Shown here one piece after another: positions 26,341-34,824 of a DNA stretch of 64,000 nucleotides. The DNA comes from Rhodoferax sp. GTDB lineage: Bacteria; Pseudomonadota; Gammaproteobacteria; Burkholderiales; Burkholderiaceae_C. Every line of letters starts with the position of its first letter. Within the stretch, counting starts at the first letter, position 1. Made by a program: the position numbers and the translations under genes. The notes below the pieces were generated by a model. That model was not told the DNA's origin. It did no database searches and saw nothing but the letters and a program-made list of their open reading frames with translations. The stretch lies in NCBI RefSeq assembly GCF_013297935.1, contig NZ_JAAFIX010000010.1, forward strand, positions 1 to 64,000. Reading direction: 5' to 3'.

Positions 26341-27369
26341 TTATTTCTTAGGCAGGATGTTGAGTTCTGCCTTGGAGGGCAGGTAAGCGGCGCTCCAAAC
26401 CACATCGGGGTTGATGCGGGTCTTGGTGTTGAACGCATCAGACACTTGCGACGCCATCAGCGACAAGCGCGGCCCGTTGACCTGACCGAAGCCTTCAGCG
26501 CGGGCATTGGCGCTGTTGATCACCGTGTCAATGGCGAGCTTCAGGCGGCGGGTTTCGAGGTCGGCGTTGATGATGCCGTCACGCGCTTTCACATCGGCAA
26601 TGGCGGCGCCGGGGTTGGTGATCACGTCTTTCGCGCCCTTGGTGAAGGCTTGCAAAAACGCCTTCACTGCCGCCGGGTTTTCTTTCAAAATTTTGGGCGA
26701 TGCAATGATGGCGTTGCCGTACAGCTTGACCCCGAATTCCGGGTAAGGCAGCACCACCACGTCTTCGGCTTTGACACCGCGCGCTTCCAGGTTGAGCAAA
26801 GAGGTGAAAGTGAAGCCGGTGATGGCGTCCACATCGCCGCGCGCCAACATGGTTTCACGCAAAGGCGGGTCCATGGCCGTCCATTGCACGCCGGTCACAT
26901 TGTTGGCTTTAGAAAAAATCGGGAAAGCGCGGCGGCCGGCGTCAAACACCGGTGCGCCCAGTTTTTTGCCATTCAGGTCCGCGGGTGTTTTGATGCCCGA
27001 CTTCTTGAGTGCCATGACCGAAGCCGGGGTGTCGTTGTAAACCATCATCACCGCGATGGGCTTGTTGGGCGCGTCAGGGTTGTTGGCGTGGAACTCCATC
27101 AGAGCGGCCAGGTCGGCAAAACCCATGTCATAAGCGCCAGAGGCCACGCGGGTCACCGCGCCGCCGGAGCCGTTGCCTGCGTCAATGGTGACGTCGAGCT
27201 TGGCATCTTTGAAGTAGCCCTTGGCGGCAGGCGTCAAAAACAAGGCGGACGGCCCTTCAAAGCGCCAGTCGAGTTGGAACTTGATGGGCGTGCTTTGGGC
27301 CAAAGCAGAACCTGCAGCCAGCGTGGCTGCGGCGAAGGCAATGGCGTGGAGAAACTGGCGTTTTTTCAT
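26341..27369 (-). CDS. NMT1/THI5-like ABC substrate-binding protein
   Basis: A 342-residue periplasmic binding protein. Signal peptide MKKRQFLHAIAFAAATLAAG to ALAQS, then the NMT1-type start PIKFQLDWRFEGPSALFLTP and the ligand-loop blocks DAGNGSGGAVTRVASGAYDMG and FTSLLNLEARGVK. Relatives bind pyrimidine-like or other nitrogenous small molecules; the actual ligand cannot be read from sequence. The ATG at MKKRQ is chosen over an upstream frame extension. The NCS2 permease gene precedes it by about 115 bp. Confidence 0.88.
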   Translation of the reverse strand: MKKRQFLHAIAFAAATLAAGSALAQSTPIKFQLDWRFEGPSALFLTPAAKGYFKDAKLDVTIDAGNGSGGAVTRVASGAYDMGFADLAALMEFHANNPDAPNKPIAVMMVYNDTPASVMALKKSGIKTPADLNGKKLGAPVFDAGRRAFPIFSKANNVTGVQWTAMDPPLRETMLARGDVDAITGFTFTSLLNLEARGVKAEDVVVLPYPEFGVKLYGNAIIASPKILKENPAAVKAFLQAFTKGAKDVITNPGAAIADVKARDGIINADLETRRLKLAIDTVINSANARAEGFGQVNGPRLSLMASQVSDAFNTKTRINPDVVWSAAYLPSKAELNILPKK

Positions 27370-27485
27370 GGGTTTTTCCTTCAAGGTATGCGGATGTAAA
27401 CGGACTAGCAAGAAGAATGCCCAATTCTGGGGCGTTTCGAATCCTGATTCAATGGTTCCGGCTCGGGAGCCCGCCGGAGTGGGTC

Positions 27486-28967
27486 TTAGTGAGCGTCTGA
27501 TTGCTTCGCGGCCTCAACCGCTGCTGTTTCGTCAGCCTTGGCGCCATTGAAATACAAATTCAGCAGCACAGCGCTGAGCGAGGCGAGCAAAATGCCCGAC
27601 TCGATCAGGGGGTGGATGCCGTGGGGCATCCACTGCAAGTACTTCGGTGCAATCAGCGGAATCATGCCGAAGCCGATGGAGACTGCAACGATAAACAGGT
27701 TGTTGCGGTTGCTCTTGTAATCCACCGCCGCCAGGATGCGAATGCCGGTGGCTGCCACCATCCCGAACATGACGAGGCCTGCCCCGCCCAGCACGAAGGT
27801 GGGCAGCGACTCCACCAGCGCCGCCATTTTGGGCACCAAGCCCAACAGGATCAAAATTACGCCGCCCGCCACACAGACGAACCGGCTTTTGACTCCTGTG
27901 ACGCCCACCAAGCCCACGTTTTGCGAAAAGCTGGTGTAGGGGAAGGTGTTGAAAATGCCTCCGATCAAGGTGCCCAAACCATCGGTACGCAGGCCGGCGG
28001 TTAACATTTTTTGGTCTACTTTCTTGCCTGTCATGTCCCCCAGCGCGAGGAACATGCCGGTGGACTCGATCATGACCACGATCATCACCAGCGTCATGGT
28101 GAGGATCAGAATGGGGTCGAATACCGGAGTCGCAATTTCAAAGGGCAGCACCAGGTCAAACCAGCCCGCCATGGCCACCCGGCCAAAGTCCATCAGTCCG
28201 GCAGCAGTGGCGACAACGCCGCCGATGATGATGCCGAGCAACACCGAAATGTTGGCGAGAAAGCCTTTGGCATACTTGGCAATCAACAAGATGGATACCA
28301 ACACGATGGCTGCGATACCAATGTGAGGGAGCTGCGCATACTTGGGATTGGGCACGGTGCCCACGAGACTCAGACCAGCAGGCAGCGGGGGGATGGCGCC
28401 TGAGCCAGCGGCTTGCTTGGCTGCAGCCAGCCAGGCCAGATGTTCTGGGCTGGGAATGCTGGGCGCTGTCGGCCCGAATGGATTGCCGAAGATCCAGTTG
28501 ATGCCCACGCGCATCAGGCTGATACCAATGACTGCAATGATGGTCCCGGTGACGACTGGCGGAAAAAACCGCAGCATGCGGCTGATGACCGGCGCAATCA
28601 GGATAGAGATGACCCCCGCACCGATGATGGCCCCGAAGATCAGGCCCGCCCCCTGTGCCCCGGGGTTGCTGTTGGCCATGGCGACCATAGGTGCTACCGA
28701 GGCGAAGGTGACGCCCATCATGACCGGGAGTTTGATGCCGAACCATTGGGTCGCACCGAGCGACTGAATCAAAGTCACGATACCGCAGCAAAACAGGTCC
28801 GCCGAGATCAGCATTGCGACTTGCTCGGGGCTGAGTTTGAGGGCGCGGCCCACGATCAGCGGCACGGCCACAGCCCCCGCATACATCACCAGCACATGTT
28901 GCAGCCCCAGGGCCGAGAGTTTGCCTGCGGGCAGGACTTCATCCACGGGGTGGACGTTGTTGGACAT
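27486..28967 (-). CDS. NCS2 family xanthine/uracil permease
   Basis: A nucleobase:cation symporter-2 of 493 residues with about 14 helices. Hallmarks are LGLQHVLVMYAGAVAVPLIV at the N-terminus, the helix-8 motif VMIVVMIESTGMFLALGDMTG and NTFPYTSFSQNVGLVGVTGV, which together point to purines (xanthine/urate group) rather than uracil. AGGAG eight bases before the ATG sets the start. Two GTATAC-centred palindromes lie 68-91 bp upstream and match the operator of the purine-gene regulator. Confidence 0.93.
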   Translation of the reverse strand: MSNNVHPVDEVLPAGKLSALGLQHVLVMYAGAVAVPLIVGRALKLSPEQVAMLISADLFCCGIVTLIQSLGATQWFGIKLPVMMGVTFASVAPMVAMANSNPGAQGAGLIFGAIIGAGVISILIAPVISRMLRFFPPVVTGTIIAVIGISLMRVGINWIFGNPFGPTAPSIPSPEHLAWLAAAKQAAGSGAIPPLPAGLSLVGTVPNPKYAQLPHIGIAAIVLVSILLIAKYAKGFLANISVLLGIIIGGVVATAAGLMDFGRVAMAGWFDLVLPFEIATPVFDPILILTMTLVMIVVMIESTGMFLALGDMTGKKVDQKMLTAGLRTDGLGTLIGGIFNTFPYTSFSQNVGLVGVTGVKSRFVCVAGGVILILLGLVPKMAALVESLPTFVLGGAGLVMFGMVAATGIRILAAVDYKSNRNNLFIVAVSIGFGMIPLIAPKYLQWMPHGIHPLIESGILLASLSAVLLNLYFNGAKADETAAVEAAKQSDAH

Positions 28968-29034
28968 AGCGATATCTCCTGGTGAGGTTGCCTTTGCCAT
29001 GCGGCTTGGGCAGGTCTACGGGCTTGCAAAAAAC

Positions 29035-29058
29035 TGTATACACATTTTGTATACAAAA
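29035..29058. promoter_or_regulatory. Double GTATAC operator upstream of the NCS2 permease
   Basis: TGTATACA is followed three bases later by TTTTGTATACAAAA, a 14-bp perfect palindrome; the centres are 13 bp apart. The core equals that of the palindrome between the GntR gene and uraH, so the same regulator probably binds both. Confidence 0.65.
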
Positions 29059-29106
29059 ATTACAAGCCCTTAGCGGGGAAACCCTCGGACCCGGAGCGGG
29101 CGTGTT

Positions 29107-30342
29107 TTACGCCGTGTGCAGCAAGTCCAACAGCGTGCGCGCCACCACCTTGGTGGCTTTACGCAGGTCGTCCAAGCTCACGCGCTCATCCGCCCGCTTG
29201 GCGTGCGACTCCAGCACCGTGCGCGGGCCCGCGCCGTAGATCACGCCGGGGATACCGCGCTCGGCAAACAGGCGCACATCGGTGTAGAGCGGGGTGCCCA
29301 TGGCGGGGATGGCTTCGCCAAACAAGGCCTCGCCGTGTTTTCGTAGCGCATCCACCAAAGGCTTGTTGCCGGCCAGGGGGCGCATGGAGTTGGCCAGCAG
29401 CAGGCGTTTGATATCGACCGTAATGCCGGGCAGGTGGGCTGCTGCATCGGCAATCACCCGGCGCACCGAGGCTTCGACCTCTGCAGGGTTTTCTTCGGGG
29501 ATCATGCGGCGGTCAAGTTTGAATACCACTTTGCCCGGCACCACATTGGTGTTGGTGCCGCCTTCGATGCGGCCCACATTCAGGTAGGGGTGGTTGATGC
29601 CGTCCACCTCCGAGGTCACTTGCTTGTAGAGCGTGTTCTGGGCGTACAGCGCGTTGAGGATGTGCACCGCGCCTTGCAGGGCGTCCACACCGGACTCGGG
29701 GATGGCGGCGTGGGCCATCTTGCCTTGCACGGTCACTTCCATTTGCAGGCAGCCGTTGTGGGCGGTGATGACTTGGTAAGAGAAACCCGCCGCCAGCAAC
29801 AAGTCCGGCTTGGTGAGGCCTTTTTCCAGCAACCAGCCGGGGCCGAGTTCGCCGCCAAACTCTTCGTCGTAGGTGAACAGCAGCTCCACGCCGCCCTTCA
29901 GCGGCAGGCTCAGCGATTCGAGGGCGCGCACGGCAAAGGTGTAGCTCGAAAAGTCGCTCTTGCTCACGGCGGTGGCGCGGCCGTACAGTTGGCCGTCGGC
30001 GATCTCGCCGCCGTAGGGGTCATGGGTCCAGCCTTCGCCGGGGGGGACCACGTCGCCGTGGGCGTTGAGGCCGATGATGATGCCGCCTGCCGAGTAGGGG
30101 CGGCGCACCACCAGGTTGGTGATGCTTTGCATGCCGGCGGCCTGCACATCGCTGGCGGGTACGCTGTGTTTCTCAGCCTGCAGTCCCATGGCAGCCAACA
30201 GCTCGGCGGTGCGCTCGGCGTGGGGGGCGTTGTTGCCGGGCGGGGTGTCGGTTGGCACGCGCACCATTTCTTGCAGAAAGCGCACTTGCTCGTCAAAGTG
30301 CGCGTCAATCCAGCTGTCGAGTTGTTGGTATGGGGTGGTCAT
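29107..30342 (-). CDS. M20-family amidohydrolase/peptidase
   Basis: A zinc metallohydrolase of 411 residues in the ArgE/DapE/ACY1 family. Metal-site motifs visible are IIGLNAHGDVVPPGEGWTHD, the catalytic pair in LLFTYDEEFGGELG and a late ESHAKRADERV. The dimerisation domain lies in the middle (GKMAHAAIPESGVDALQGAV). It stands 14 bp downstream of the UraD-AllC fusion, so a role in splitting a ureido compound of the allantoin route is plausible but unproven; a dipeptidase-like role is the alternative. Confidence 0.85.
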   Translation of the reverse strand: MTTPYQQLDSWIDAHFDEQVRFLQEMVRVPTDTPPGNNAPHAERTAELLAAMGLQAEKHSVPASDVQAAGMQSITNLVVRRPYSAGGIIIGLNAHGDVVPPGEGWTHDPYGGEIADGQLYGRATAVSKSDFSSYTFAVRALESLSLPLKGGVELLFTYDEEFGGELGPGWLLEKGLTKPDLLLAAGFSYQVITAHNGCLQMEVTVQGKMAHAAIPESGVDALQGAVHILNALYAQNTLYKQVTSEVDGINHPYLNVGRIEGGTNTNVVPGKVVFKLDRRMIPEENPAEVEASVRRVIADAAAHLPGITVDIKRLLLANSMRPLAGNKPLVDALRKHGEALFGEAIPAMGTPLYTDVRLFAERGIPGVIYGAGPRTVLESHAKRADERVSLDDLRKATKVVARTLLDLLHTA

Positions 30343-30356
30343 GGGGGGTCAAACAT

Positions 30357-32174
30357 TCAGGCCGCGTGGGCCAGTTGGTGCAGCAGATGGCTAAAGGCAT
30401 CGACGGCGAGTTGCATGTCGTCGCTGGTGGTGGATTCCAGCGGGTTGTGGCTGATGCCGGAGTTCAGGCCGCGCACAAACAGCATGGCCTGGGGCATGAT
30501 TTCATGGAGCTTCATGGCGTCGTGGCCGGCGCCGCTGGGCATGCGGTGCAGGGGCACGCCCAAGGCAGACACGGCAGCCTTCCAGCGCTGTTGCCATTCG
30601 GGGGCGCTGGGCGCGGCGCTGGCTTGCATGGTGCGGGTCAGGCTGTGGTGCAGGCCGCGGCGCTCGCAAATCAGGCGCAAGCCGGTGAGCACCTTGGCTT
30701 CCAGGGCATCGCGCTGCGCATCCGACGGAGCACGCAAGTCCAGAGAAAAAGTGCAGCGCCCCGGCACCACATTGATGGAGCCGCTTGGAACATTCAGTTG
30801 GCCTACGGTGCCGACCGAGTCGCCATCTTGGGTGGCGCAGTGTTCCACCAACAGCATCAGCTCGGCCACCGCCACTGCCGCGTCGCGGCGCTGGCCCATG
30901 GGGGTGGTGCCGGCGTGGCTGGCCATACCGACGATTTCGCCCACATAGCGCACGCTGGCGTTGATAGAGGTCACGATGCCCAGCGGAATATCCAGCGCAT
31001 TGAGCACCGGGCCTTGTTCGATGTGAACCTCGACAAAGCCCTGGTAGTCGGCAGGGTTGCGGCGCAGCGCGGGTATGGCGTTCACGTCCAGCCCGGCATG
31101 GGCCATGGCCTCGCGCATGGAGATGCCGTCCGCATCCGTCTGGTCCAGCCACGCGGGGTCAAAGTCGCCGGTGAGTGCGCCCGAGCCTAAAAAGGTGGCC
31201 TTGTAGCGCTGGCCTTCTTCCTCGGCAAAGCCCACTACCTCCAGTGCATAGGGCAGGCGCTGGCCTTGGGCCTTGAGCGCTTGCACGCAGGCCAGCGGCA
31301 CATAGATGCCTAAGCGGCCGTCGTATTTGCCGCCGTTGCGCACCGTGTCATAGTGGCTGCCAGTGAGCAGAGTTTTAGATGTTTTAGGGCTTTGGCCCTC
31401 GTCCCGATTGTTCGAGTAGCTATCACTTTCATAGCGGCCGATCACATTGCCGACTGCGTCGATAGTGGCGCTGTCGCAGCCCGCGGCCAGCATGTCCGCC
31501 TGAATCTGGCGGGCGCAAGCACGGTGCGCGTCGGTCAGGTAGGTCACGGTCAGCTGGCCGGTGCCGGCGTAGGCCGCGTCGGTGTGCCGTGCCAGCGCTT
31601 CTTGCCAGTCCCACACCTGGTGGCCTTGCACTGGCGAGTAGCCGAACTTGTCGTTGAGGCGGATTTCGGCAATGCGGTGCACGTTGCGCAGGCACTCGGC
31701 CAGCTCAAACTCGGGGTGTCCCTGCACCCGGCGCTCCAGGGTGGCAATGATCTCGGCTTTGGGGAGGCCCATGCCGCGCGGGCCGCGCACCGCCAGAATG
31801 AAGGGGAAGCCGAACCGCGCGTTGTACTCGGCGTTCAAGTGCTGAATGTTCGCAAACTCCGCCGGTGTGCAGTGGGTGAGGCCGGCCTTGCTCTGCTCGT
31901 TAGTGCTCTCGGCGGTGAGGCTGTTGTCCACCATGGCCTTGCCCGCCAGCTCAGGGTGGGCGCGCAAGAGCGCAAGCTGTGGCTCGCGCCCGGCAGCGGC
32001 TACCACCTGCACCATGGCGTGCTTGAAGGCGGCGAGTGACACAAAGGGGCGCTGCTGGAGGGCGCTCTCCACAATCCACGGCGAGTGCTCGTACAAGCCG
32101 TCCAGCCGCTGCGCTGCCTCTGCGAGCGGCAGGGTATTGAGTTGCTCCAGAGTGAGCAAGCTGGTGGTGCTCAT
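30357..32174 (-). CDS. uraD-allC: Fused OHCU decarboxylase (UraD) - allantoate amidohydrolase (AllC)
   Basis: A 605-residue bifunctional enzyme of purine degradation. Residues ~1-170 are UraD (2-oxo-4-hydroxy-4-carboxy-5-ureidoimidazoline to S-allantoin), with the catalytic LLRAHPELAGK and a NARFGFPFILAVRG block. Residues ~190-605 are an M20-type amidohydrolase with GSHYDTV (His ~274), FAEEEGQRY and VHIEQGPVL, expected to hydrolyse allantoate. Insert residues ~247-268 (ESDSYSNNRDEGQSPKTS) come from a GCTAT repeat and lengthen the loop before GSHYDTV. The start overlaps the puuE stop as ATGA. Confidence 0.92.
   Translation of the reverse strand: MSTTSLLTLEQLNTLPLAEAAQRLDGLYEHSPWIVESALQQRPFVSLAAFKHAMVQVVAAAGREPQLALLRAHPELAGKAMVDNSLTAESTNEQSKAGLTHCTPAEFANIQHLNAEYNARFGFPFILAVRGPRGMGLPKAEIIATLERRVQGHPEFELAECLRNVHRIAEIRLNDKFGYSPVQGHQVWDWQEALARHTDAAYAGTGQLTVTYLTDAHRACARQIQADMLAAGCDSATIDAVGNVIGRYESDSYSNNRDEGQSPKTSKTLLTGSHYDTVRNGGKYDGRLGIYVPLACVQALKAQGQRLPYALEVVGFAEEEGQRYKATFLGSGALTGDFDPAWLDQTDADGISMREAMAHAGLDVNAIPALRRNPADYQGFVEVHIEQGPVLNALDIPLGIVTSINASVRYVGEIVGMASHAGTTPMGQRRDAAVAVAELMLLVEHCATQDGDSVGTVGQLNVPSGSINVVPGRCTFSLDLRAPSDAQRDALEAKVLTGLRLICERRGLHHSLTRTMQASAAPSAPEWQQRWKAAVSALGVPLHRMPSGAGHDAMKLHEIMPQAMLFVRGLNSGISHNPLESTTSDDMQLAVDAFSHLLHQLAHAA
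31371..31435 (-). repeat. GCTAT-family repeat, copy 6 (inside uraD-allC)
   Basis: The minus strand reads GCTATGAAAGTGATAGCTAC, then TCGAACAATCGGGACGAGGG and CCAAAGCCC. It is in sense orientation with the gene but in a different reading frame from the ureJ and urtB copies, and it appears as an extra low-complexity loop in the protein. Confidence 0.75.
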
Positions 32175-33133
32175 GCAGCCTCCCCGGGGAAGGGGTGCAC
32201 GGTTTTCCAGTGGCGCGCAATATCAATGCGCCGCGCCACCCACACGTGCTCGTGTTGGCCGATGTGGTCCAGAAAGCGCTGCAGCGCCGTAATGCGCCCC
32301 GGGCGGCCCAGCAAGCGACAGTGCATGCCGATGCTCATCATCTTGGGGGCATTCAGACCGTCGGGGTCGCCTTCTGCGTAGAGCGCATCGAAGGTGTCTT
32401 TCATGTACTGGAAGAACGGGTCGGCATGCGAGTAGCCCTGGGGCAGCGCAAAGCGCATGTCGTTGCAGTCCAGCGTGTAGGGCACGATGAGCTGGGGCAC
32501 CACGCTGCCGTCGGTCTTTTGCACCTGCATCCAGAAGGGCAGGTCGTCGCCGTAGTAGTCGCTGTCGTATTCAAAGCCGCCGTAGTCCGCCACCAGGCGG
32601 CGGGTGCGCGGGCTGTCGCGGCCGGTGTACCAGCCCAGCGCACGTTCGCCGGTCAACTTTTCGATGGCGGCCATGCCCAGTTGCATGTGCTCGCGCTCAG
32701 TGGCTTCGTCCAGGTTCTGGTAGTGGATCCAGCGGTGGCCGTGGCAGGCAATCTCGTGGCCCAGCTCCACCAACCTGCGGGTCAGCTCGGGGTAGCGCTC
32801 CAGCGCCATGCCCACGCCGAACACAGTGAGTGGTAGGCCACGTTTTTCGAACTCGCGCAGGATGCGCCACACCCCCGCGCGGGAACCGTATTCGTAAATC
32901 CCCTCCATGCTGATGTGGCGGTCGGGGTAGCTGGCGGGGTTGAACATCTCTGACAAAAACTGCTCAGAGCCCGCGTCGCCATGCAGCACGCTGTTTTCGC
33001 CGCCCTCTTCGTAGTTCAAGACAAATTGCACGGCCACACGGGCCTGGCCGGGCCACTGGGAGTGGGGCACGTGTTCGCCGTAGCCTTTCAGGTCGCGGGG
33101 GTAGGCTTGGGTGGTGTCGTAGGTGGGGTTCAT
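32171..33133 (-). CDS. puuE: Allantoinase PuuE (polysaccharide-deacetylase fold)
   Basis: Opens the allantoin ring to allantoate. The 320-residue protein belongs to the cofactor-independent PuuE branch, related to polysaccharide deacetylases. Diagnostic blocks: YPRDLKGYGEHVPHSQWPG, VQFVLNYEEGGENSVLHGD, the GHEIACHGHRWIHYQ helix, and GWYTGRDSPRTRRLV. The start overlaps the GntR stop by four bases (ATGA), and the stop overlaps uraD-allC likewise, giving a tightly coupled operon. Confidence 0.95.
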   Translation of the reverse strand: MNPTYDTTQAYPRDLKGYGEHVPHSQWPGQARVAVQFVLNYEEGGENSVLHGDAGSEQFLSEMFNPASYPDRHISMEGIYEYGSRAGVWRILREFEKRGLPLTVFGVGMALERYPELTRRLVELGHEIACHGHRWIHYQNLDEATEREHMQLGMAAIEKLTGERALGWYTGRDSPRTRRLVADYGGFEYDSDYYGDDLPFWMQVQKTDGSVVPQLIVPYTLDCNDMRFALPQGYSHADPFFQYMKDTFDALYAEGDPDGLNAPKMMSIGMHCRLLGRPGRITALQRFLDHIGQHEHVWVARRIDIARHWKTVHPFPGEAA

Positions 33134-33771
33134 AAAGATTCGTCAGGGGGCAAGGTCAGGCTGGCTTCTACATGGTGCAGGTGCTCGTCCATGAGCTGCA
33201 GGGCCAGGGCTTCGTCGCGGGCTTCGAGCGCGTCCACCAGTGCGGCGTGTTCTTCGTGAGAGTGCGCTGCCGACGCGGTGGACTGGTACATGAGCGTGAT
33301 CAGGGAGCAGCGGGAGAGCAGTTCCATGAGCATCAGCGCCAGCACGTCATTGCCCAGCAACTCGGCCATGCGTACATGGAAGTCGCCCAGCAGCTCGGTG
33401 CGGGAACTGATGGACCCTGCCAGGACGGCTTTTTTCTCTTCCGCGATATGGTGGCGTAGTGCATCGATATGGTCGGGGTTGTCCGCCGCAATGAATGCAC
33501 GGACCATGCCCGCTTCCAGCATGCGGCGCACGGCAAAGACTTGCCGGGCCTCTGCCGCAGAGGGCGATGCCACGAAGGCGCCCCGCGCCGGCTCCATACG
33601 GATCAGACGGTTGCGCGAGAGCTGAAAAAACGCCTGCCGCACCAGCGTGCGTGAGACGCCGAATTGATCTGCCAGCTTTTGCTCAGCCAGTTTGGTGCCG
33701 GGAGCGAGTTGGTGGTCCACGATGGCGGCGGTGATCGCCTGCACGATGAATCCGGTGGTGGTGGTCTCCAT
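33130..33771 (-). CDS. GntR-family (FCD) regulator of purine catabolism
   Basis: A 213-residue GntR/FCD regulator. The N-terminal winged helix holds APGTKLAEQKLADQFGVSRTLVRQAFFQLSR and RGAFVASPS; the C-terminal all-helical FCD domain contains RRMLEAGMVRAFIAA and FHVRMAELLGNDVLALMLMEL. I chose the ATG at METTTTG; the longer frame would cover the operator. As first gene of the puuE-uraD-allC unit and divergent from uraH it probably controls both through the GTATAC palindrome between them, and the NCS2 permease as well. Confidence 0.92.
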   Translation of the reverse strand: METTTTGFIVQAITAAIVDHQLAPGTKLAEQKLADQFGVSRTLVRQAFFQLSRNRLIRMEPARGAFVASPSAAEARQVFAVRRMLEAGMVRAFIAADNPDHIDALRHHIAEEKKAVLAGSISSRTELLGDFHVRMAELLGNDVLALMLMELLSRCSLITLMYQSTASAAHSHEEHAALVDALEARDEALALQLMDEHLHHVEASLTLPPDESL

Positions 33772-33796
33772 GCAAGCATGATACCGAGAATGCTTA

Positions 33797-33812
33797 AAAG
33801 TGTATACACTTT
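33797..33812. promoter_or_regulatory. Perfect 16-bp palindrome, probable GntR operator
   Basis: AAAGTGTATACACTTT lies in the 67-bp divergent gap between the GntR regulator gene and uraH, 25 bp from either start. GntR regulators bind such short palindromes; the shared GTATAC core upstream of the NCS2 permease supports a regulon. Confidence 0.75.
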
Positions 33813-33838
33813 GCAATTTTCAACGCAAAGGAAGCGCC

Positions 33839-34192
33839 ATGGGCTTGAGCACACACGTACTGGACACCATGCACGGCACCCCCGCAGCGGGCATGTCGGT
33901 GGCGCTCTACACCACGCAGGGCGAGGTGGCGACCCTGGTGAAAAGCTTTGTGTTGAATGCCGACGGCCGCAACCCGGACGGCCCGCTGTATGACAACGCG
34001 AGCTTGCGGGTGGGCACCTACCGGCTGGTTTTTGATGTGGCGGGCTACTTCAAAGCCCGCGGAGTCACCTTGCCGGAGCCCAACTTTTTGAACCGTGTAG
34101 CGCTGGACTTCGGCGTAGCCCATGTGGACCAGCACTACCACGTGCCCCTGCTGGTGAGCCCGTGGAGCTACTCCACGTACAGGGGCTCTTGA
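33839..34192 (+). CDS. uraH: 5-hydroxyisourate hydrolase (transthyretin-like)
   Basis: Hydrolyses 5-hydroxyisourate to OHCU, the substrate of UraD. The 117-residue protein has the family start GLSTHVLDTMHGTPAAGMSV with the first active-site His, HVDQHYHVPLLVSPWSYSTY in the C-terminal half, and the signature C-terminal YRGS. The Shine-Dalgarno AAGGAAG precedes the ATG; the upstream frame extension would include the operator. No signal peptide, so cytosolic. Confidence 0.96.
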   Translation: MGLSTHVLDTMHGTPAAGMSVALYTTQGEVATLVKSFVLNADGRNPDGPLYDNASLRVGTYRLVFDVAGYFKARGVTLPEPNFLNRVALDFGVAHVDQHYHVPLLVSPWSYSTYRGS

Positions 34193-34206
34193 ACATGGGA
34201 GCCAAG

Positions 34207-34286
34207 GTTTCGCTGCTGGGCCGCCCCGAGGCGAAACGCGCCCCCTTGGGGGGCAGCGACCCGTTCAGCGGCGGAGCGTGGGGGCT
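34207..34286 (-). repeat. Arm-variable palindromic repeat, family C copy 2
   Basis: On the minus strand it reads AGCCCCCACGCTCC, then ACGGGTCGCTGCCCCCC and TCGGGGCGGCCC, as in copy 1, but the arms are GTTTCGC and GCGAAAC on the plus strand instead of AATTTTTC and GAAAAATT. It sits between the uraH and lipoprotein stops and reaches the lipoprotein stop codon, so it may serve as a two-way terminator. Confidence 0.85.
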
Positions 34287-34824
34287 ACAGTTGGCCTTCA
34301 GTCAGCGTATCCAATTGAAAACGCCCGCTTTTGTGCCACAACCAGGTGTCGGTGTAAGTGACCTTGCCCATGCGCACCGGCGCGGGGTAGGGAGCTGCCG
34401 CGCGCACCGAGCGCTCGATGTCGGCCATCACCTCCGGCGCATGGCTGGGCGCGCGCATCCAACGGATGTCGGTCACCTGCCCCATGCGGTCGATGTCGAC
34501 CTGCAAGACGCCCACCGCATACAGCAAGGGCGGCATTTTGCCGGTGAAGATGCGTTTCGAATTCTTGGCGTAGAGGTGTCCGGCGGCATCGCGGCGGTAA
34601 TCCCGTGGCGTAGCGGCTTGGGACTGCAGTGCAGGTTGGGCCTCCGGCGTTACTACGGGCGGCGGAGCCTTGGGAGCGGGTGCAGCTGCCACGGGGGGCA
34701 CTACAGGTGCTGGAGCGGGCGGGGTGACATTGCAGGCGCTGAGCGCTGCCAACACAGTGGCGCCCAGTGCAAGACGGGCACTGTTCCAAGGGGAAGATGG
34801 CAGGGAACAGATCAAACGGGACAT
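34285..34824 (-). CDS. Proline-rich lipoprotein with TonB-C-like domain
   Basis: A 179-residue exported protein. The N-terminal hydrophobic segment ends in the lipobox-like LAALSACN. A Pro/Ala/Val-rich spacer (residues ~33-70) follows, then a domain with YAVGVLQVDIDRMGQVTDIR and APSHAPEVMADIERSVRAAAPYPAP, which resembles the TonB C-terminal fold. It has no TonB-type membrane anchor and no ExbBD genes nearby. Function unknown. Confidence 0.75.
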   Translation of the reverse strand: MSRLICSLPSSPWNSARLALGATVLAALSACNVTPPAPAPVVPPVAAAPAPKAPPPVVTPEAQPALQSQAATPRDYRRDAAGHLYAKNSKRIFTGKMPPLLYAVGVLQVDIDRMGQVTDIRWMRAPSHAPEVMADIERSVRAAAPYPAPVRMGKVTYTDTWLWHKSGRFQLDTLTEGQL

